A DNA stretch of 64,000 bases. Source: Pseudomonas putida (GTDB taxonomy: Bacteria > Pseudomonadota > Gammaproteobacteria > Pseudomonadales > Pseudomonadaceae). This document shows, in pieces, positions 30,690-40,643 of the stretch. The stretch lies in NCBI RefSeq assembly GCF_001636055.1, contig NZ_CP011789.1:4588001-4652000 (forward strand), given 5' to 3'. How positions within the stretch are numbered: position 1 is the first letter of the stretch; each line of letters begins with the position of its first letter. A program made the translations under genes and the position numbers. The notes below the pieces were generated by a model, which was not told the DNA's origin, did not search any database, and saw nothing but the letters and a program-made list of their open reading frames with translations.

Positions 30690-31118
30690 ATGCAAAAGGT
30701 CACTCCCCTGTACATCGCAGAAGCAACCTCCACTGGTGGTCGCGACGGCAAATCCCGCTCCAGCGACGGCAAGCTCGAAGTCAAGCTGAGCACCCCTAAA
30801 GAACTGGGCGGTGCTGGCGGTGAAGGCACCAACCCCGAGCAGATGTTCGCTGCCGGCTACTCGGCCTGCTTCATCGGCGCACTGAAGTTCGTCGCCGGCC
30901 AGGAGAAGAAAGCCCTGCCTGCCGACGCCTCGATCACCGCCAAGGTCGGTATCGGCCAGATCCCCGGCGGTTTCGGCCTGGACATCGACCTGCACATCAA
31001 CCTGCCGGGCCTGGCCCAGGCAGATGCCGAAGCCCTGGTGGAGAAGGCGCACAAAGTCTGCCCATACTCCAACGCCACCCGCGGCAATGTCGATGTGCGC
31101 CTGCACGTGACGGTCTGA
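30690..31118 (+). CDS. ohr: Organic hydroperoxide reductase
   Basis: 142-aa Ohr/OsmC-family thiol peroxidase, reducing organic hydroperoxides with lipoylated proteins as electron donors. The catalytic Cys60 (AAGYSACFIGAL) and Cys124 (AHKVCPYSNATRGN) are present, along with Arg18 and Glu50. The ATG at 30690 lies after GAGGCTCAAG. Paired with ohrR. A strong bidirectional terminator follows. Confidence 0.95.
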   Translation: MQKVTPLYIAEATSTGGRDGKSRSSDGKLEVKLSTPKELGGAGGEGTNPEQMFAAGYSACFIGALKFVAGQEKKALPADASITAKVGIGQIPGGFGLDIDLHINLPGLAQADAEALVEKAHKVCPYSNATRGNVDVRLHVTV

Positions 31119-31130
31119 GTAAACGCCAGA

Positions 31131-31166
31131 CACAAAAAAACCCGGCCAAGGCCGGGTTTTTTTGTG
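31131..31166. terminator. Bidirectional terminator between ohr and efp
   Basis: CACAAAAAAACCCGGC and GCCGGGTTTTTTTGTG are perfect inverted copies with a CAAG loop. The A- and T-tracts make it a strong intrinsic terminator on both strands. Confidence 0.95.
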
Positions 31167-31179
31167 GGTCGCACGAAGA

Positions 31180-31749
31180 TTACTTCTTGGAACGGCCCTT
31201 GAAGCTGTTGTCGCGAGTGTCGATGTCGATCCACTCGTCGATCTGGATGAAGTCAGCTACCGAAATCTCGGTACCGTTCTTCAGCTTGGCAGGCTTCATG
31301 ACCTTGCCCGAGGTATCGCCGCGAGCAGCGTTCTCGGTGTAGACAACCTGACGGCTGATGGTGGTCGGCAGCTCAACCGATACCAGGCGGCCTTCGAAGA
31401 AGACGGCTTCGCAGACATCTTCCATGCCTTCTTCGATGTACGGGAGAACGGCGTCGATGTCTTCGGCGTTCAGCTCGTACATGGTGTAGTCGGTGGTGTC
31501 CATGAAGGTGTACGAGTCACCGCTGATGAACGACAGGGTCGCTTCTTTGCGATCCAGGATCACGTCGTCCAGCTTGTCGTCCGCACCGTAGACGGTTTCG
31601 GTCTTGTAGCCGGTCAGCAGGTTCTTCAGCTTGGTCTTCATGATCGCGCTGTTACGGCCCGACTTGGTGAATTCCGCTTTCTGGACCAGCCACGGGTCGT
31701 TGTCGATCCGCAGTACGGTACCGGGTTTCAGCTCTTTACCAGTTTTCAT
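31180..31749 (-). CDS. efp: Elongation factor P
   Basis: 189 aa, three beta-barrel domains. EF-P relieves ribosome stalling at polyproline. The modified tip residue is Arg32 ([10 protein letters not shown]), the rhamnosylated type, rather than Lys. This agrees with earP encoded just upstream (49 bp) on the same strand. No epmA/epmB-type genes would be expected. Confidence 0.96.
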   Translation of the reverse strand: MKTGKELKPGTVLRIDNDPWLVQKAEFTKSGRNSAIMKTKLKNLLTGYKTETVYGADDKLDDVILDRKEATLSFISGDSYTFMDTTDYTMYELNAEDIDAVLPYIEEGMEDVCEAVFFEGRLVSVELPTTISRQVVYTENAARGDTSGKVMKPAKLKNGTEISVADFIQIDEWIDIDTRDNSFKGRSKK

Positions 31750-31797
31750 TACGAAGTATCCGAATCTGGATGGATTTATAAAAATCGAGGCCGCATA

Positions 31798-32928
31798 TCA
31801 TATCCAATTTCGGTAAAACTGTACCAGCGCTGTGGCAAGGTCCGGCCGAGTGGCCTGTTCCAGGCACCATTGCCGGGCATGCATCTGCAGTTGCGGCCAG
31901 TGTTTCAGCACCCCGCGCCAGGCCTCGCCCATGTCACGATCCATGTTCCAGGCACGCCACAACGCCACCAGTGCATCTGCGGCATCGTCCGACAGCCCCT
32001 GTCGATAGATCTTGAGAAAAGCCTCGAGCTTTTCCCAGTGAGCGTTCTCTTCTTGCACGTAGATGTGCCACAGCAGAGGGCGCCCGGCCCACTGGGCACG
32101 CACGAAGGAATCCTCGCCGCGCACGGCATTGAAGTCGCAACACCAGAGGATACGGTCGTAGTCGTCCTGGCTGACGAATGGCAGCACCTGAAAGGTCAGC
32201 GCCCCGCGCTGGCGCACCTCGCCCACTGCCAGTCGTTCACCCAGCCACGCACGCAGGTCGGACAGGATTCGACCTTCGGGGACCAGCAGGTGGGTGGGCT
32301 GATCGTCTGCCGCCAGGGCTTCCAGCCAATGGCCCAACTGCGCGTTCTCGTAGGCGAACAACGACATCAGTCGCGCCTCGGGCGCAGGTTTCACGCCGAG
32401 GCCGGCAAGGAATGCCTTGCGCGCGGCAGCATCCTGCTCGAACGCAGCACGCTTGCCCAGCAGTTCGCCTTCACGCAGCAAGCCGCCGGTATTGGCGGTG
32501 AAGCCCGGGAAGAAAAACACTTTGCGCAGGCCATTGGGTTGTGGCGACGGCAGCCCATGACAACCCTCGACCCAGTCTTCGGCGCTCAGGTATTCGAGGT
32601 TCAGCCACAACGCTGGTGTCGAGCGCTCGGCCAGGGCTTCGACATAGGCCGCCGGTAGTTGGCAACCGAAGGCACCGATCACCACCTCGGCGGTTTCGCA
32701 TGCGGGCCAATCGACCGGCCAATGGCGTACCTCGACGCCTTGCTGATATTGCCGCGCGGCCTGTGGATCAGCCTCCGGGCACAGGCGTGCAAACGCGTGC
32801 AGGTCGTCCACCCAAAGGCGCACGGTCAACGCATGCTCATCGGCGAGCTGACGCGCCAGGCGCCAGGTGACGCCAATATCGCCATAGTTGTCGACGACCG
32901 TGCAAAAAATGTCCCAGGTGGCTTTCAC
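31798..32928 (-). CDS. earP: EF-P arginine rhamnosyltransferase
   Basis: 376 aa glycosyltransferase (GT104, GT-B fold) that moves rhamnose from dTDP-L-rhamnose to Arg32 of EF-P. Family signatures are WDIFCTVVDNYGDIGVTWRL at the N-terminus and FEDSF-like RGEDSFVRAQWAGRPLLWHI near residue 275. The start is GTG at 32928 with AGGGGAG before it; the length then equals that of P. aeruginosa EarP. It is the first gene of the earP-efp pair. Confidence 0.94.
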   Translation of the reverse strand: MKATWDIFCTVVDNYGDIGVTWRLARQLADEHALTVRLWVDDLHAFARLCPEADPQAARQYQQGVEVRHWPVDWPACETAEVVIGAFGCQLPAAYVEALAERSTPALWLNLEYLSAEDWVEGCHGLPSPQPNGLRKVFFFPGFTANTGGLLREGELLGKRAAFEQDAAARKAFLAGLGVKPAPEARLMSLFAYENAQLGHWLEALAADDQPTHLLVPEGRILSDLRAWLGERLAVGEVRQRGALTFQVLPFVSQDDYDRILWCCDFNAVRGEDSFVRAQWAGRPLLWHIYVQEENAHWEKLEAFLKIYRQGLSDDAADALVALWRAWNMDRDMGEAWRGVLKHWPQLQMHARQWCLEQATRPDLATALVQFYRNWI

Positions 32929-33071
32929 GACCACTCCCCTCGCAGCGCAGAAAACCATGGATTGTGCGGATAAACCGGCACCGACAAAAGCGCTACCCGC
33001 ACCCGGCAATAAAACAAATCGCACAGCCATGCGACAATGGCCCCTCGATCGACCCCTGCCAGGAGGCCACG

Positions 33072-33458
33072 ATGCCCCGTCGCCGCGAACTGAAGATCAC
33101 CCTGAACCCTTTGCAGTTGATTGTCTGCGTGGCCTTCGGCCTGTGGCTCGGCGCCGTCGCCATCGCTTTAAGCCTGTGGCTGGCCTGGCAGTTGTGGCCA
33201 CAGCAGGTCGAGCCACTGGCCCAGGCAGTGGCTCCGGCACGCAGCGCCCCCGCCCCAGTTGCCCCGCCGCAACCGGCCGACGCGCAGCAGGCAATGTTCG
33301 AGCGCTACAAGGAGATCCTGAACACGCAGCAAGCTCAACAGGCCATCGAGGCCAACCCGCGCAACCTGAACAACCCCAAATGCCAGTTCTGGCTGCAGCA
33401 GAACCGCAATGCACCGACCGACAAGAGCCAGGCCAACGTGCTGGAGTTCTGCCGCTGA
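33072..33458 (+). CDS. Single-pass membrane protein, 128 aa (hypothetical)
   Basis: It has a basic N-terminus (MPRRRELKITLNPLQ), one membrane helix (LIVCVAFGLWLGAVAIALSL), a Pro/Ala-rich linker and a C-terminal periplasmic helical part with two cysteines (PKCQFWLQQN and VLEFCR) that could form a disulfide. An excellent AGGAGG lies 6 bp before the ATG. It is followed by the GreA/B-like gene after 2 bp. I do not recognise a function. Confidence 0.78.
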   Translation: MPRRRELKITLNPLQLIVCVAFGLWLGAVAIALSLWLAWQLWPQQVEPLAQAVAPARSAPAPVAPPQPADAQQAMFERYKEILNTQQAQQAIEANPRNLNNPKCQFWLQQNRNAPTDKSQANVLEFCR

Positions 33459-33460
33459 CC

Positions 33461-33943
33461 ATGGACAAGCCAACCCTGCTCGCGCGCATCATCGACACCC
33501 TAGAGCACGACATGGAGGTGCTGCGCCGCGCCGCCCAGACCGCCTACGAAACCGCCACCGCCGAAGAGAACATCGCCGAGAACAAGTACGACACCCTGGG
33601 GCTCGAGGCCTCCTACCTCGCCACCGGCCAGGCGCGCCGTACCGCCGAAATCCGCCAGGCGCTGCTGAGCTACCAGCAGTTGCTGCTGCGCGACTACGAT
33701 CCGGCGCGCGGCATCCAGCTGAGCAACCGGGTAACGCTTGAAGATGAGCAAGGTCGCCAGCAGTTGCTGTTTCTCGGCCCCGAGGGCGCCGGACTGAAAA
33801 TCGGCGAAGGTGCTGGGCTGGTGACCGTGATCACCCCGCGCTCGCCGCTGGGCAAGCAGTTGATCGGCAAGAAACTCGATGACGAAGTAAGCCTGGTGCT
33901 CGCCGGGGTGGCGCAGGTGCAGTACGTAGTCGAAGTCGACTGA
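33461..33943 (+). CDS. GreA/GreB-family transcription factor
   Basis: 160 aa: an N-terminal coiled-coil segment (residues ~1-75, TLEHDMEVLRRAAQTAYETA) and a C-terminal GreA/B FKBP-like domain with TVITPRSPLGKQLIGKKLDD. The coiled coil keeps acidic residues (AEENIAENKYDT) at the place where GreA/GreB carry the cleavage-inducing tip. It may bind the RNA polymerase secondary channel, but it is a side-branch rather than GreA or GreB itself. The start is 2 bp after the membrane protein's stop, implying coupling. Confidence 0.78.
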   Translation: MDKPTLLARIIDTLEHDMEVLRRAAQTAYETATAEENIAENKYDTLGLEASYLATGQARRTAEIRQALLSYQQLLLRDYDPARGIQLSNRVTLEDEQGRQQLLFLGPEGAGLKIGEGAGLVTVITPRSPLGKQLIGKKLDDEVSLVLAGVAQVQYVVEVD

Positions 33944-33952
33944 CGGCAGAAT

Positions 33953-34885
33953 TCAGGCGCCTGCCATCGCATCGAACTGCTTCGCCAACCCCTGCGCCTC
34001 GAAACACGCCAACAGATAGTCGATGAAAGCGCGGGTCTTGCCCGGCAGCAGCTTGCGCTCAGCGTAGTAGACGCTGACGCTGCCATCGTCCACATACCAG
34101 TCCGGCAACACCCGGCACAGGCGTTTGCTGGCGAAGGACGGCACGGCGAACGGCATGCTCACCAAGGCAATGCCCAGCCCCTGCTCCGCCGCAGCGCAGG
34201 CTGCATCCGAGTCGCTCATGGTCATCGCCTGGCGCAGGTGCAGCGGGCGCTGCTCCTGGTTGCGACTGGTCAGCGGCCAGGAGCGCACTCGCCCGGTCTG
34301 CGGTGAACGGATCAGGATGCCGTCGTGCTGGGGTAGTTGTTCCGGCATCTGGATCGGCGCGTGCCGCTGCAGGTACTCAGGCGCGGCTACCAAGACTCGG
34401 TGTGCTGGCGCCAGCTTGCGCGCAACGACTCCCGGCGGCAGGTCGAAGCCGCCGCCAATCGCCGCATCGAACCCTTGGCCGATGAGGTCGACCTGGCGGT
34501 TGTCGAAATGCCAGTCTGGGGTGATCGCCGGGTATCGGCGCAGGAACTCTCCCAGCAACGGCAGCACGTACAAACGCCCGAACACGATGCCCATGCTGAC
34601 CCGCAGCACCCCGGCCGGTTGACCTTCGCTACTGGCCAGGTTGGCCACAGCGTACTGGATGCTGCGAAAACTCTCGCTCACCTCACCTAGAAAGCGTTGC
34701 CCGGCCTCGGTCAGGGTCAGTTTGCGCGTACTACGCTGGAACAGGCGCACACCCAGGCGAGATTCCAACTGGGCGACGTTCTTGCCCACCGCCGCAGGTG
34801 TGATGGACAGACGCCGGGCGGCCTCGGCGAAGCTGCCGACCTCGGCACTGGTGATGAAGCACTCGAGGCTGCTGAAGGATTCCAT
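33953..34885 (-). CDS. LysR-family regulator (CrgA-like)
   Basis: 310 aa. HTH near the start (CFITSAEVGSFAEAARRLSI, then AVGKNVAQLESRLGVRLF) and substrate-binding domain in residues 95-300. Divergent from an SDR gene across 121 bp, so it probably regulates that gene; its ligand may be the SDR substrate. It converges on the GreA/B-like gene with a 9-bp gap. Confidence 0.83.
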   Translation of the reverse strand: MESFSSLECFITSAEVGSFAEAARRLSITPAAVGKNVAQLESRLGVRLFQRSTRKLTLTEAGQRFLGEVSESFRSIQYAVANLASSEGQPAGVLRVSMGIVFGRLYVLPLLGEFLRRYPAITPDWHFDNRQVDLIGQGFDAAIGGGFDLPPGVVARKLAPAHRVLVAAPEYLQRHAPIQMPEQLPQHDGILIRSPQTGRVRSWPLTSRNQEQRPLHLRQAMTMSDSDAACAAAEQGLGIALVSMPFAVPSFASKRLCRVLPDWYVDDGSVSVYYAERKLLPGKTRAFIDYLLACFEAQGLAKQFDAMAGA

Positions 34886-35006
34886 AAACGATTCCCAACC
34901 AGAAGTTCACTCTGATGATAGTGATTGCGATCTTATCAGCAGGTAATCACCCGTCGATACTGACCCCATCCAAGGCACACCGCCTTGCTCGCTTCAGGAG
35001 AGCAGC

Positions 35007-35756
35007 ATGTCCCACGTATCGAACCTCGAAGGCAAAGTCGCCCTGGTCCAGGGTGGTTCCCGCGGCATCGGCGCCGCCATCGTCCGGCGCCTGGCCCGCG
35101 AAGGCGCACAGGTCGCCTTTACCTATGTCAGCTCTGCTGCCCCCGCGCAGGCCCTGGCTGACGCCATCAACGCCGAGGGTGGTCGCGCCCTGGCCCTGCG
35201 CGCCGACAGCGCTGATGCCAGCGCGGTACAGCAGGCGGTGAACGACACCGTCAAAGCCTTCGGCCGCCTCGACATCCTGGTCAACAACGCCGGCGTACTG
35301 GCCGTGGCGCCAGTGACCGAATTCGACCTCAGCGACTTCGACCGCATGCTGGCGATCAACGTGCGCAGCGTGTTCGTGGCGAGCCAGGCCGCGGCCCGAC
35401 ACATGGGCCAGGGTGGCCGGATCATCAACATCGGCAGCACCAACGCCGAACGCATGCCGTTCGCAGGCGGCGCGCCCTACGCCATGAGCAAGTCCGCGCT
35501 GGTCGGCCTGACCCGCGGCATGGCCCGTGACCTCGGCCCCCAGGGCATCACCGTCAACAATGTGCAGCCTGGCCCTGTGGACACCGACATGAACCCGGCC
35601 AGCGGCGAGTTCGCCGACAGCCTGATCCCGTTGATGGCGATCGGACGCTACGGGCATGCCGATGAAATCGCCAGCTTCGTCGCCTACTTGGCAGGGCCTG
35701 AGGCTGGCTACATCACCGGCGCCAGCCTGCTGGCCGATGGCGGTTTCGCCGCCTGA
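35007..35756 (+). CDS. Short-chain dehydrogenase/reductase
   Basis: 249-aa classical SDR: cofactor motif GGSRGIGA (instead of TGxxxGIG), NNAG, catalytic Ser in INIGS and Tyr/Lys in YAMSK, and the C-terminal YITGASLLADGGFAA. FabG-like, probably NADP-dependent given Arg after the glycine motif. Substrate unknown. Partner of the divergent LysR gene; ATG after AGGAGAGCAGC. Confidence 0.85.
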   Translation: MSHVSNLEGKVALVQGGSRGIGAAIVRRLAREGAQVAFTYVSSAAPAQALADAINAEGGRALALRADSADASAVQQAVNDTVKAFGRLDILVNNAGVLAVAPVTEFDLSDFDRMLAINVRSVFVASQAAARHMGQGGRIINIGSTNAERMPFAGGAPYAMSKSALVGLTRGMARDLGPQGITVNNVQPGPVDTDMNPASGEFADSLIPLMAIGRYGHADEIASFVAYLAGPEAGYITGASLLADGGFAA

Positions 35757-35790
35757 GCCCTTGCGACAGGGAGCGGCCCACTGGCCGCCC

Positions 35791-37137
35791 CTATCCGCCA
35801 GCTGCCACGAAGGCTTCGTCTACCCGCGCCAACTGCGCTTCGCTCAAGGTCCCTGCCTGGTAATGCAGCTTGATCCAGGCCAGCAGGTAGTCGTAGCGCG
35901 CCCGCGCCAGGTCACGCCGGGTGGTCGCCAGTTGCTGTTCGGCATTGAGCACATCCAGACTCACCCGCTCGCCGCCCTGCACGCTCTTGCGCGTCGACAC
36001 CACCAGCGCCTCGGCCGCCTGCAGCGCCCGCTCATAGGCACGCAAGCGACTGGCGCCGGACTCGCAGGCGTTGTATTGCTTGCGCAGCTCGATAAGCGTG
36101 TTGCGCGTATTGCCATCCAGTTCGTACTCGGCCTGCTCCAGATGCCGGCTGGCCTGGCGCGTCGAAGCCCTGACGCCACCACCGGCAAACAGCGGCACGC
36201 TGATCTCGATACCGACGGTGTTGGTGTCGTAGCGCTGGTTGTAGGTGTTACCACTGTCCGACTCCTGGCGCCGCGAAGTGGCGAAGGCGCTGACCTTGGG
36301 CAGGTGCCCGGCGCGATTACGCTCGACTTCGTAGCGCGCCACTTCCAGCGCATGACGCTGCGAGCCGAGTTGCGGGTTGCTGGCCAGCGCCAGCGATTGC
36401 CAGGCCTCATAGCTGGTCGGCGTAACCTGCGGGAAGGCGAAGCCACTGCGCAGCGGCGCCAGTTCATCGATGCGTACAGCCGGCTCGCCGATCAGCGCAC
36501 CGAGTTCGCGCAATGCGGCATCCTCGTCGTTACGTGCCTGGATTTCCTCGGCATCAGCCAACTCGAAACGAGCCTGGGCCTCGAGGATGTCGGTGCGCGT
36601 CCCCTCGCCGGCCTGGAACAGACGCTGGTTCTGCTGAAACTGCTGGCGGTAGGCCTGCTTGCTGGCCACGCTGATAGCGATCTGGTCCCGGGCATACAGG
36701 GCCTGGGTGTAGCTGGTCATCACCCGCACCAGCAACTGCTGACTCTGGTCGCGAAAGCTTTCGTCGGCGAACAGCGCCTGGGCCACCCCCTTGCGATAGG
36801 CCGCATAGGCTTCGTAGTCGAACAGCGGTTGCTGGAGAATGAAGGTCGAGCCATAGCTGTCATAGCGCCTGTCTTCACTTGAACGACGCGAATCACCGAG
36901 GTAGCTGGCTTTCGAATCGTTGCGGCCCTTGTTGTAGCTGTAGGAAAGGTTGGGCAGCAGGCCTGCACGGCCGATGGCGCGATACTCCTGGCCTGCCTCG
37001 CGGGCCTTGAAGGCGGCGAGGTAGGTTGGATCGCGGCGCAAGGCCTGTTCGTAGACCTGAAACGGCCCCATGCCGGCCTGGGCCAGTGTCGGCAGCAGCA
37101 CGCAGGCCGCCAGCAGACCGGTTGCAGATGATTTCAT
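35791..37137 (-). CDS. aprF: TolC-family outer membrane protein of the alkaline protease secretion system
   Basis: 448 aa with a signal peptide (SSATGLLAACVLLPTLAQAG). It forms the trimeric outer-membrane tunnel of the type I secretion system. The two TolC-type repeats are recognisable (YLAAFKAREAGQEYRAIGRA near the start and NRAGHLPKVSAFATSRR). Last gene of aprA-aprI-aprDEF, 10 bp after aprE. It converges on the SDR gene with a short GCGGCC hairpin between. Confidence 0.9.
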   Translation of the reverse strand: MKSSATGLLAACVLLPTLAQAGMGPFQVYEQALRRDPTYLAAFKAREAGQEYRAIGRAGLLPNLSYSYNKGRNDSKASYLGDSRRSSEDRRYDSYGSTFILQQPLFDYEAYAAYRKGVAQALFADESFRDQSQQLLVRVMTSYTQALYARDQIAISVASKQAYRQQFQQNQRLFQAGEGTRTDILEAQARFELADAEEIQARNDEDAALRELGALIGEPAVRIDELAPLRSGFAFPQVTPTSYEAWQSLALASNPQLGSQRHALEVARYEVERNRAGHLPKVSAFATSRRQESDSGNTYNQRYDTNTVGIEISVPLFAGGGVRASTRQASRHLEQAEYELDGNTRNTLIELRKQYNACESGASRLRAYERALQAAEALVVSTRKSVQGGERVSLDVLNAEQQLATTRRDLARARYDYLLAWIKLHYQAGTLSEAQLARVDEAFVAAGG

Positions 37138-37147
37138 CGCAACGTCC

Positions 37148-38440
37148 TTATTGTTCGGTCAAGGCGCTGCCTGCACGGTCGAGCAGGGGCTTGAACAGGT
37201 AGTTGAGCAGCGAGCGCTCGCCAGTGCGCACGAACAGTTCGGCGGGCATGCCCGGACGGATCGACAAGCCCTGCAAACGCGCCAGCGCCTCTTCGCTGAC
37301 GGTGCTGCGCAGCACGTAGTACGGCTGGCCGCTGCGCTCGTCGAGCAACTGGTCGGCCGATATCAGCGCCACCTCGCCGGTGACCCGTGGCGTGCTGTTC
37401 TGGTTGAAGGCCGTGAACAGGATATCGACCGGCAACTGCGGCGCGACCTTGTCCACCAGGTTCACCGGCAAGCGCCCCTCCACCTCCAGCGCTGTGCCTT
37501 GCGGCACGATCTCAAGCAACGTGTCGCCTGCCCGCACCACCGCACCCTCGGTGTGGACGCCCAGGTTGACGGCGATGCCGTCGGCGGGTGCGAGGATCTC
37601 GCTGTGACGCAACTCGAAGCGTGCCGAGTTGAGCTGCTGCTCCAGCGTCGCGGCCTTGACCTGGGCCTCGGCCAGTTGGGTGCGCACCTCTTTCTGGTAT
37701 TCCTCGCGGCGCTGCTGCAGGTTGAGCCGGGCCTCGACGATGCCTTGCTCCAGGCGCGCGCTGTCGCCTGCGTTCTGCGCCAGGTCACGTTGCACCTGGG
37801 ACAACTGCCGCTGGTATTCGAGCACCCGATTGCGCGGGATGTAGCCCTCGCCGGCCAGCGGGCGCAGATTGTCCAACTGCTCGCGCAGGGAGTCAGCCTG
37901 GGCCTGCAGGTCGCCCCGCGCCCGGCGCATGCCGGCCAGTTGGGCCTGGGAGCCTTCGATGCTGGCCGACACCGCGCCCTGTTCACGGGCCAGGGCCTGG
38001 CGACGGCTATCGAACAGCTGGCGCTGACCTTCAACAACCAGGCCGAGTTGCGCATCGGACTCATCCATCAGCTCGGCAGGAAACTGCACCTGCCCCGCGT
38101 TGTCCCGTTCACCGCGCCAACGCGCAAGGCTGGCCTGGGTCATGCGGTACTGGGCCTGCAGCGCCTCGACATCTGCTTGTACCTGGGTACGATCGAGGCG
38201 GAACAGCGGCTCACCCTGGCGCACCACCTGCCCTTCGCTGACCAGAATTCGGCTGACCACCCCGGCAGCCATCGACTGCACTGCCTTGCGCTTGCCCGAC
38301 ACCACCACGGTGCCCTGCACCGCCACGCCCTGATCCAGCGGCGCGAGGCTGGCCCAGGCCATGAATCCGCCAAACCCCAGCAGGGTCAGCAGCCAGCCAA
38401 GGCGCACGTAGAAGCGTGCATCGCTCGTCACGCGGCTCAT
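37148..38440 (-). CDS. aprE: Type I secretion periplasmic adaptor (HlyD family)
   Basis: 430 aa membrane-fusion protein. One N-terminal transmembrane helix ([20 protein letters not shown]) is followed by a lipoyl-like half ([19 protein letters not shown]), a long coiled coil (~100-270) and a beta-barrel domain ending in [19 protein letters not shown]. It links the inner-membrane ABC exporter AprD to AprF. Its start overlaps the end of aprD by 4 bp. Confidence 0.93.
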   Translation of the reverse strand: MSRVTSDARFYVRLGWLLTLLGFGGFMAWASLAPLDQGVAVQGTVVVSGKRKAVQSMAAGVVSRILVSEGQVVRQGEPLFRLDRTQVQADVEALQAQYRMTQASLARWRGERDNAGQVQFPAELMDESDAQLGLVVEGQRQLFDSRRQALAREQGAVSASIEGSQAQLAGMRRARGDLQAQADSLREQLDNLRPLAGEGYIPRNRVLEYQRQLSQVQRDLAQNAGDSARLEQGIVEARLNLQQRREEYQKEVRTQLAEAQVKAATLEQQLNSARFELRHSEILAPADGIAVNLGVHTEGAVVRAGDTLLEIVPQGTALEVEGRLPVNLVDKVAPQLPVDILFTAFNQNSTPRVTGEVALISADQLLDERSGQPYYVLRSTVSEEALARLQGLSIRPGMPAELFVRTGERSLLNYLFKPLLDRAGSALTEQ

Positions 38441-40158
38441 GCACCACCTCCGGCTTGCAGCGGCCGCTGTGCGGTGCCCTGGCCCAGCGCCTGGAGAATA
38501 TCCCGCGCAGGGCCAAACGCCTGCACACGCCCGTCGCTCATCACCAGCAGCTTGTCAGCCTGGGCCAGCGCCGCGCTGCGATGGGTCACCAGCACCACCG
38601 TGCGCCCCAGAGCCTTCAACTGGACGATGGCATTGGCCAACGCCGCCTCGCCAAGGCTGTCGAGGTTGGAGTTGGGTTCGTCGAGCACGATCAGACACGG
38701 GCTGCCATAGAGTGCGCGCGCCAGGGCAATGCGTTGCTTCTGGCCGCCAGAGAGGTCGCCACCGCCCTCGCCCAGGCGCGTGTCGTACCCCTGCGGCAAG
38801 CGCAGGATCAATTCATGCACCCCCGCCAGACGCGCAGCCTCCACCACCTTATGGCCGTCGAGCTCGCCGAATCGGGCGATATTCTCGGCAATGCTGCCAC
38901 GCAGCAGCTCGATACTTTGCGGCAGATAGCCGATATGCGGACCGAGCGCATCGCGGTCCCACTGGGAAAGCTCGGCGCCATCCAGGCGCACATGGCCCGC
39001 CAGCGGTTGCCAGACACCCACCAGCAACCTGGCCAGGGTCGACTTGCCGGACCCCGAAGCCCCCAGCACCCCCAGCACCTCACCGGGCGCCAGGGCAAAA
39101 CTGACCTGCTGCACGGTGGCGACCCTGCGCCCCGGTGGCCCGCCGCTGACCTGCTCGATGGACAACTGACCGTCAGGCGCTGGCAGCGACATTGGCACTG
39201 GTGGTTCAGGATGCTCCTGCAGCAAGGTTTCCAGGCGCTTGTAGGCCAAGTGGGCACCGCTCCACTGCTTCCACACCGCAATGAGCTGGTCGATCGGCGC
39301 CAGCACTCGGCCCATGAGAATGGAGCCGGCGATCATCATGCCCGGCGTCATCTGGCCCTCGATCACCAGCAGCGCACCCAGGCCCAGCACCAGCGACTGC
39401 AAACACAGGCGCAGGGACTTGCTGGTGGCAGTGATCACTGCCGACGTGTCGCTGGCCCGGTTCTGCAACTCGAGAAAGCGCCCGTGCAAGGCGAACCAGC
39501 GCTGGCGTAGCGCGCCGAGCATGCCCATGGCCTGGATGCTTTCGGCGTTGAGCAGTTGGCTGCCGGCCAGGCTGCTCGACTGCTGCTGCAGGTTGCTCGC
39601 TTCGGCCAGCGGGCGCTGGGTCAGGCGCTCGTTGAGCACGGCCAGCAGTACCAACAGCAAGGCTCCGGCACTGGCGAGCACACCCAGCCAGACGTTGAAC
39701 AGGAAAATCACCGCCAGGTACACCGGAAACCAGGGGGCATCGAAGAAGGCGAACAACGCAGGGCCAGTGACGAACTGGCGCACCTGGGTCATGTCGTTCA
39801 AGGCCTGGCCAGCGGCGCCATCACCCTGGCGCAAGTTACGTTCGAACGCGGCGCGATAGATGTTCAGGTTGAAGCGCTGTTCCAGTCGATGGCCGACGCG
39901 AATCACAATGAAACTGCGCACCGCTTCCAGCACGCCCATATATGCGAAGAAACCCACCACCATCAGCGTCAACATCCACAGGGTGGTTTCATTCTGCGAA
40001 GTCAGTACACGGTCGTACACTTGCAGCATATAAATCGACGGCACGAGCATGAGAATATTGATCAACGCAGTAAAAAAACCGACGCTGATCAACGTCGATT
40101 TGAATTCGCCAAGTGCCGCCCACAAAAGTGCGCCGGGCCTGTTGCTCGGAAGTTTCAT
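38437..40158 (-). CDS. aprD: Type I secretion ABC transporter (permease/ATPase)
   Basis: 573-aa PrtD-family exporter. Six membrane helices lie in the first ~300 residues, and a nucleotide-binding domain follows: Walker [10 protein letters not shown], signature [14 protein letters not shown], Walker [14 protein letters not shown]. There is no N-terminal C39 peptidase domain, as expected for RTX-protease exporters. It recognises the C-terminal signal of AprA. It is 37 bp after aprI. Confidence 0.94.
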   Translation of the reverse strand: MKLPSNRPGALLWAALGEFKSTLISVGFFTALINILMLVPSIYMLQVYDRVLTSQNETTLWMLTLMVVGFFAYMGVLEAVRSFIVIRVGHRLEQRFNLNIYRAAFERNLRQGDGAAGQALNDMTQVRQFVTGPALFAFFDAPWFPVYLAVIFLFNVWLGVLASAGALLLVLLAVLNERLTQRPLAEASNLQQQSSSLAGSQLLNAESIQAMGMLGALRQRWFALHGRFLELQNRASDTSAVITATSKSLRLCLQSLVLGLGALLVIEGQMTPGMMIAGSILMGRVLAPIDQLIAVWKQWSGAHLAYKRLETLLQEHPEPPVPMSLPAPDGQLSIEQVSGGPPGRRVATVQQVSFALAPGEVLGVLGASGSGKSTLARLLVGVWQPLAGHVRLDGAELSQWDRDALGPHIGYLPQSIELLRGSIAENIARFGELDGHKVVEAARLAGVHELILRLPQGYDTRLGEGGGDLSGGQKQRIALARALYGSPCLIVLDEPNSNLDSLGEAALANAIVQLKALGRTVVLVTHRSAALAQADKLLVMSDGRVQAFGPARDILQALGQGTAQRPLQAGGGA

Positions 40159-40195
40159 GTTTCGCCCTTATTGCCGTTATAACTTGGCCGGGTAA

Positions 40196-40573
40196 TTAAT
40201 TGTCCACACGCTCCAGCACCACTGCACTGCCGGCGGCTGAAGTCCAGGTATAGCGACCGGCGCCCTGTCGGCTGAAATGCACCACCGTGCTGCCGTCGCC
40301 GCCCACCAGTGCCAGGGTGTCGGGTGTCACCAGCCAACTGCCCGGACGAACCCCGAGCAAGCGCTCGGCGCAGGCCAGGTCGCCGTCAAGCGCGCCCTCG
40401 CTGGCCGACAGGCGCAGGGTGCAGGCACTGGCCTGCTGCTGCTGCGGATAAAGCGCCCAGCGCCCGGCCAGTTGCGCGGCGTTGGGGAGTAGCAGGCTGC
40501 TCGCCATACCTACCTCGGTCATAGACATCAAGGGAATCGCGCCCAGCGCGATCATTCGTTTGATTGCTCGCAT
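40196..40573 (-). CDS. aprI: Alkaline protease inhibitor (Inh/AprI)
   Basis: 125 aa with a signal peptide, mature protein starting SSLLLPNAAQLAGRW. That N-terminal pentapeptide strand enters the serralysin active site in known complexes. An eight-stranded barrel with two cysteines (SACTLRLS and GDLACAERL) follows. It protects the periplasm from AprA. It lies between aprA and aprD, the P. fluorescens order. The ATG at 40573 follows GAGGTTGATGG. Confidence 0.9.
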   Translation of the reverse strand: MRAIKRMIALGAIPLMSMTEVGMASSLLLPNAAQLAGRWALYPQQQQASACTLRLSASEGALDGDLACAERLLGVRPGSWLVTPDTLALVGGDGSTVVHFSRQGAGRYTWTSAAGSAVVLERVDN

Positions 40574-40601
40574 CCATCAACCTCGTGTGGTCCATGTGGC
40601 A

Positions 40602-40638
40602 GGGAGCGACCCGCGCAGCGCTACGCGAGCCGCTCCCG
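40602..40638 (-). terminator. Intercistronic hairpin between aprA and aprI
   Basis: GGGAGCG-plus-CGCG arms at 40602-40615 and 40625-40638 pair with two internal mismatches. No T-tract follows on the minus strand. It probably stabilises the aprA message or reduces read-through into aprI, so that the secreted protease is made in excess over the inhibitor and exporter. Confidence 0.5.
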
Positions 40639-40643
40639 GCCCG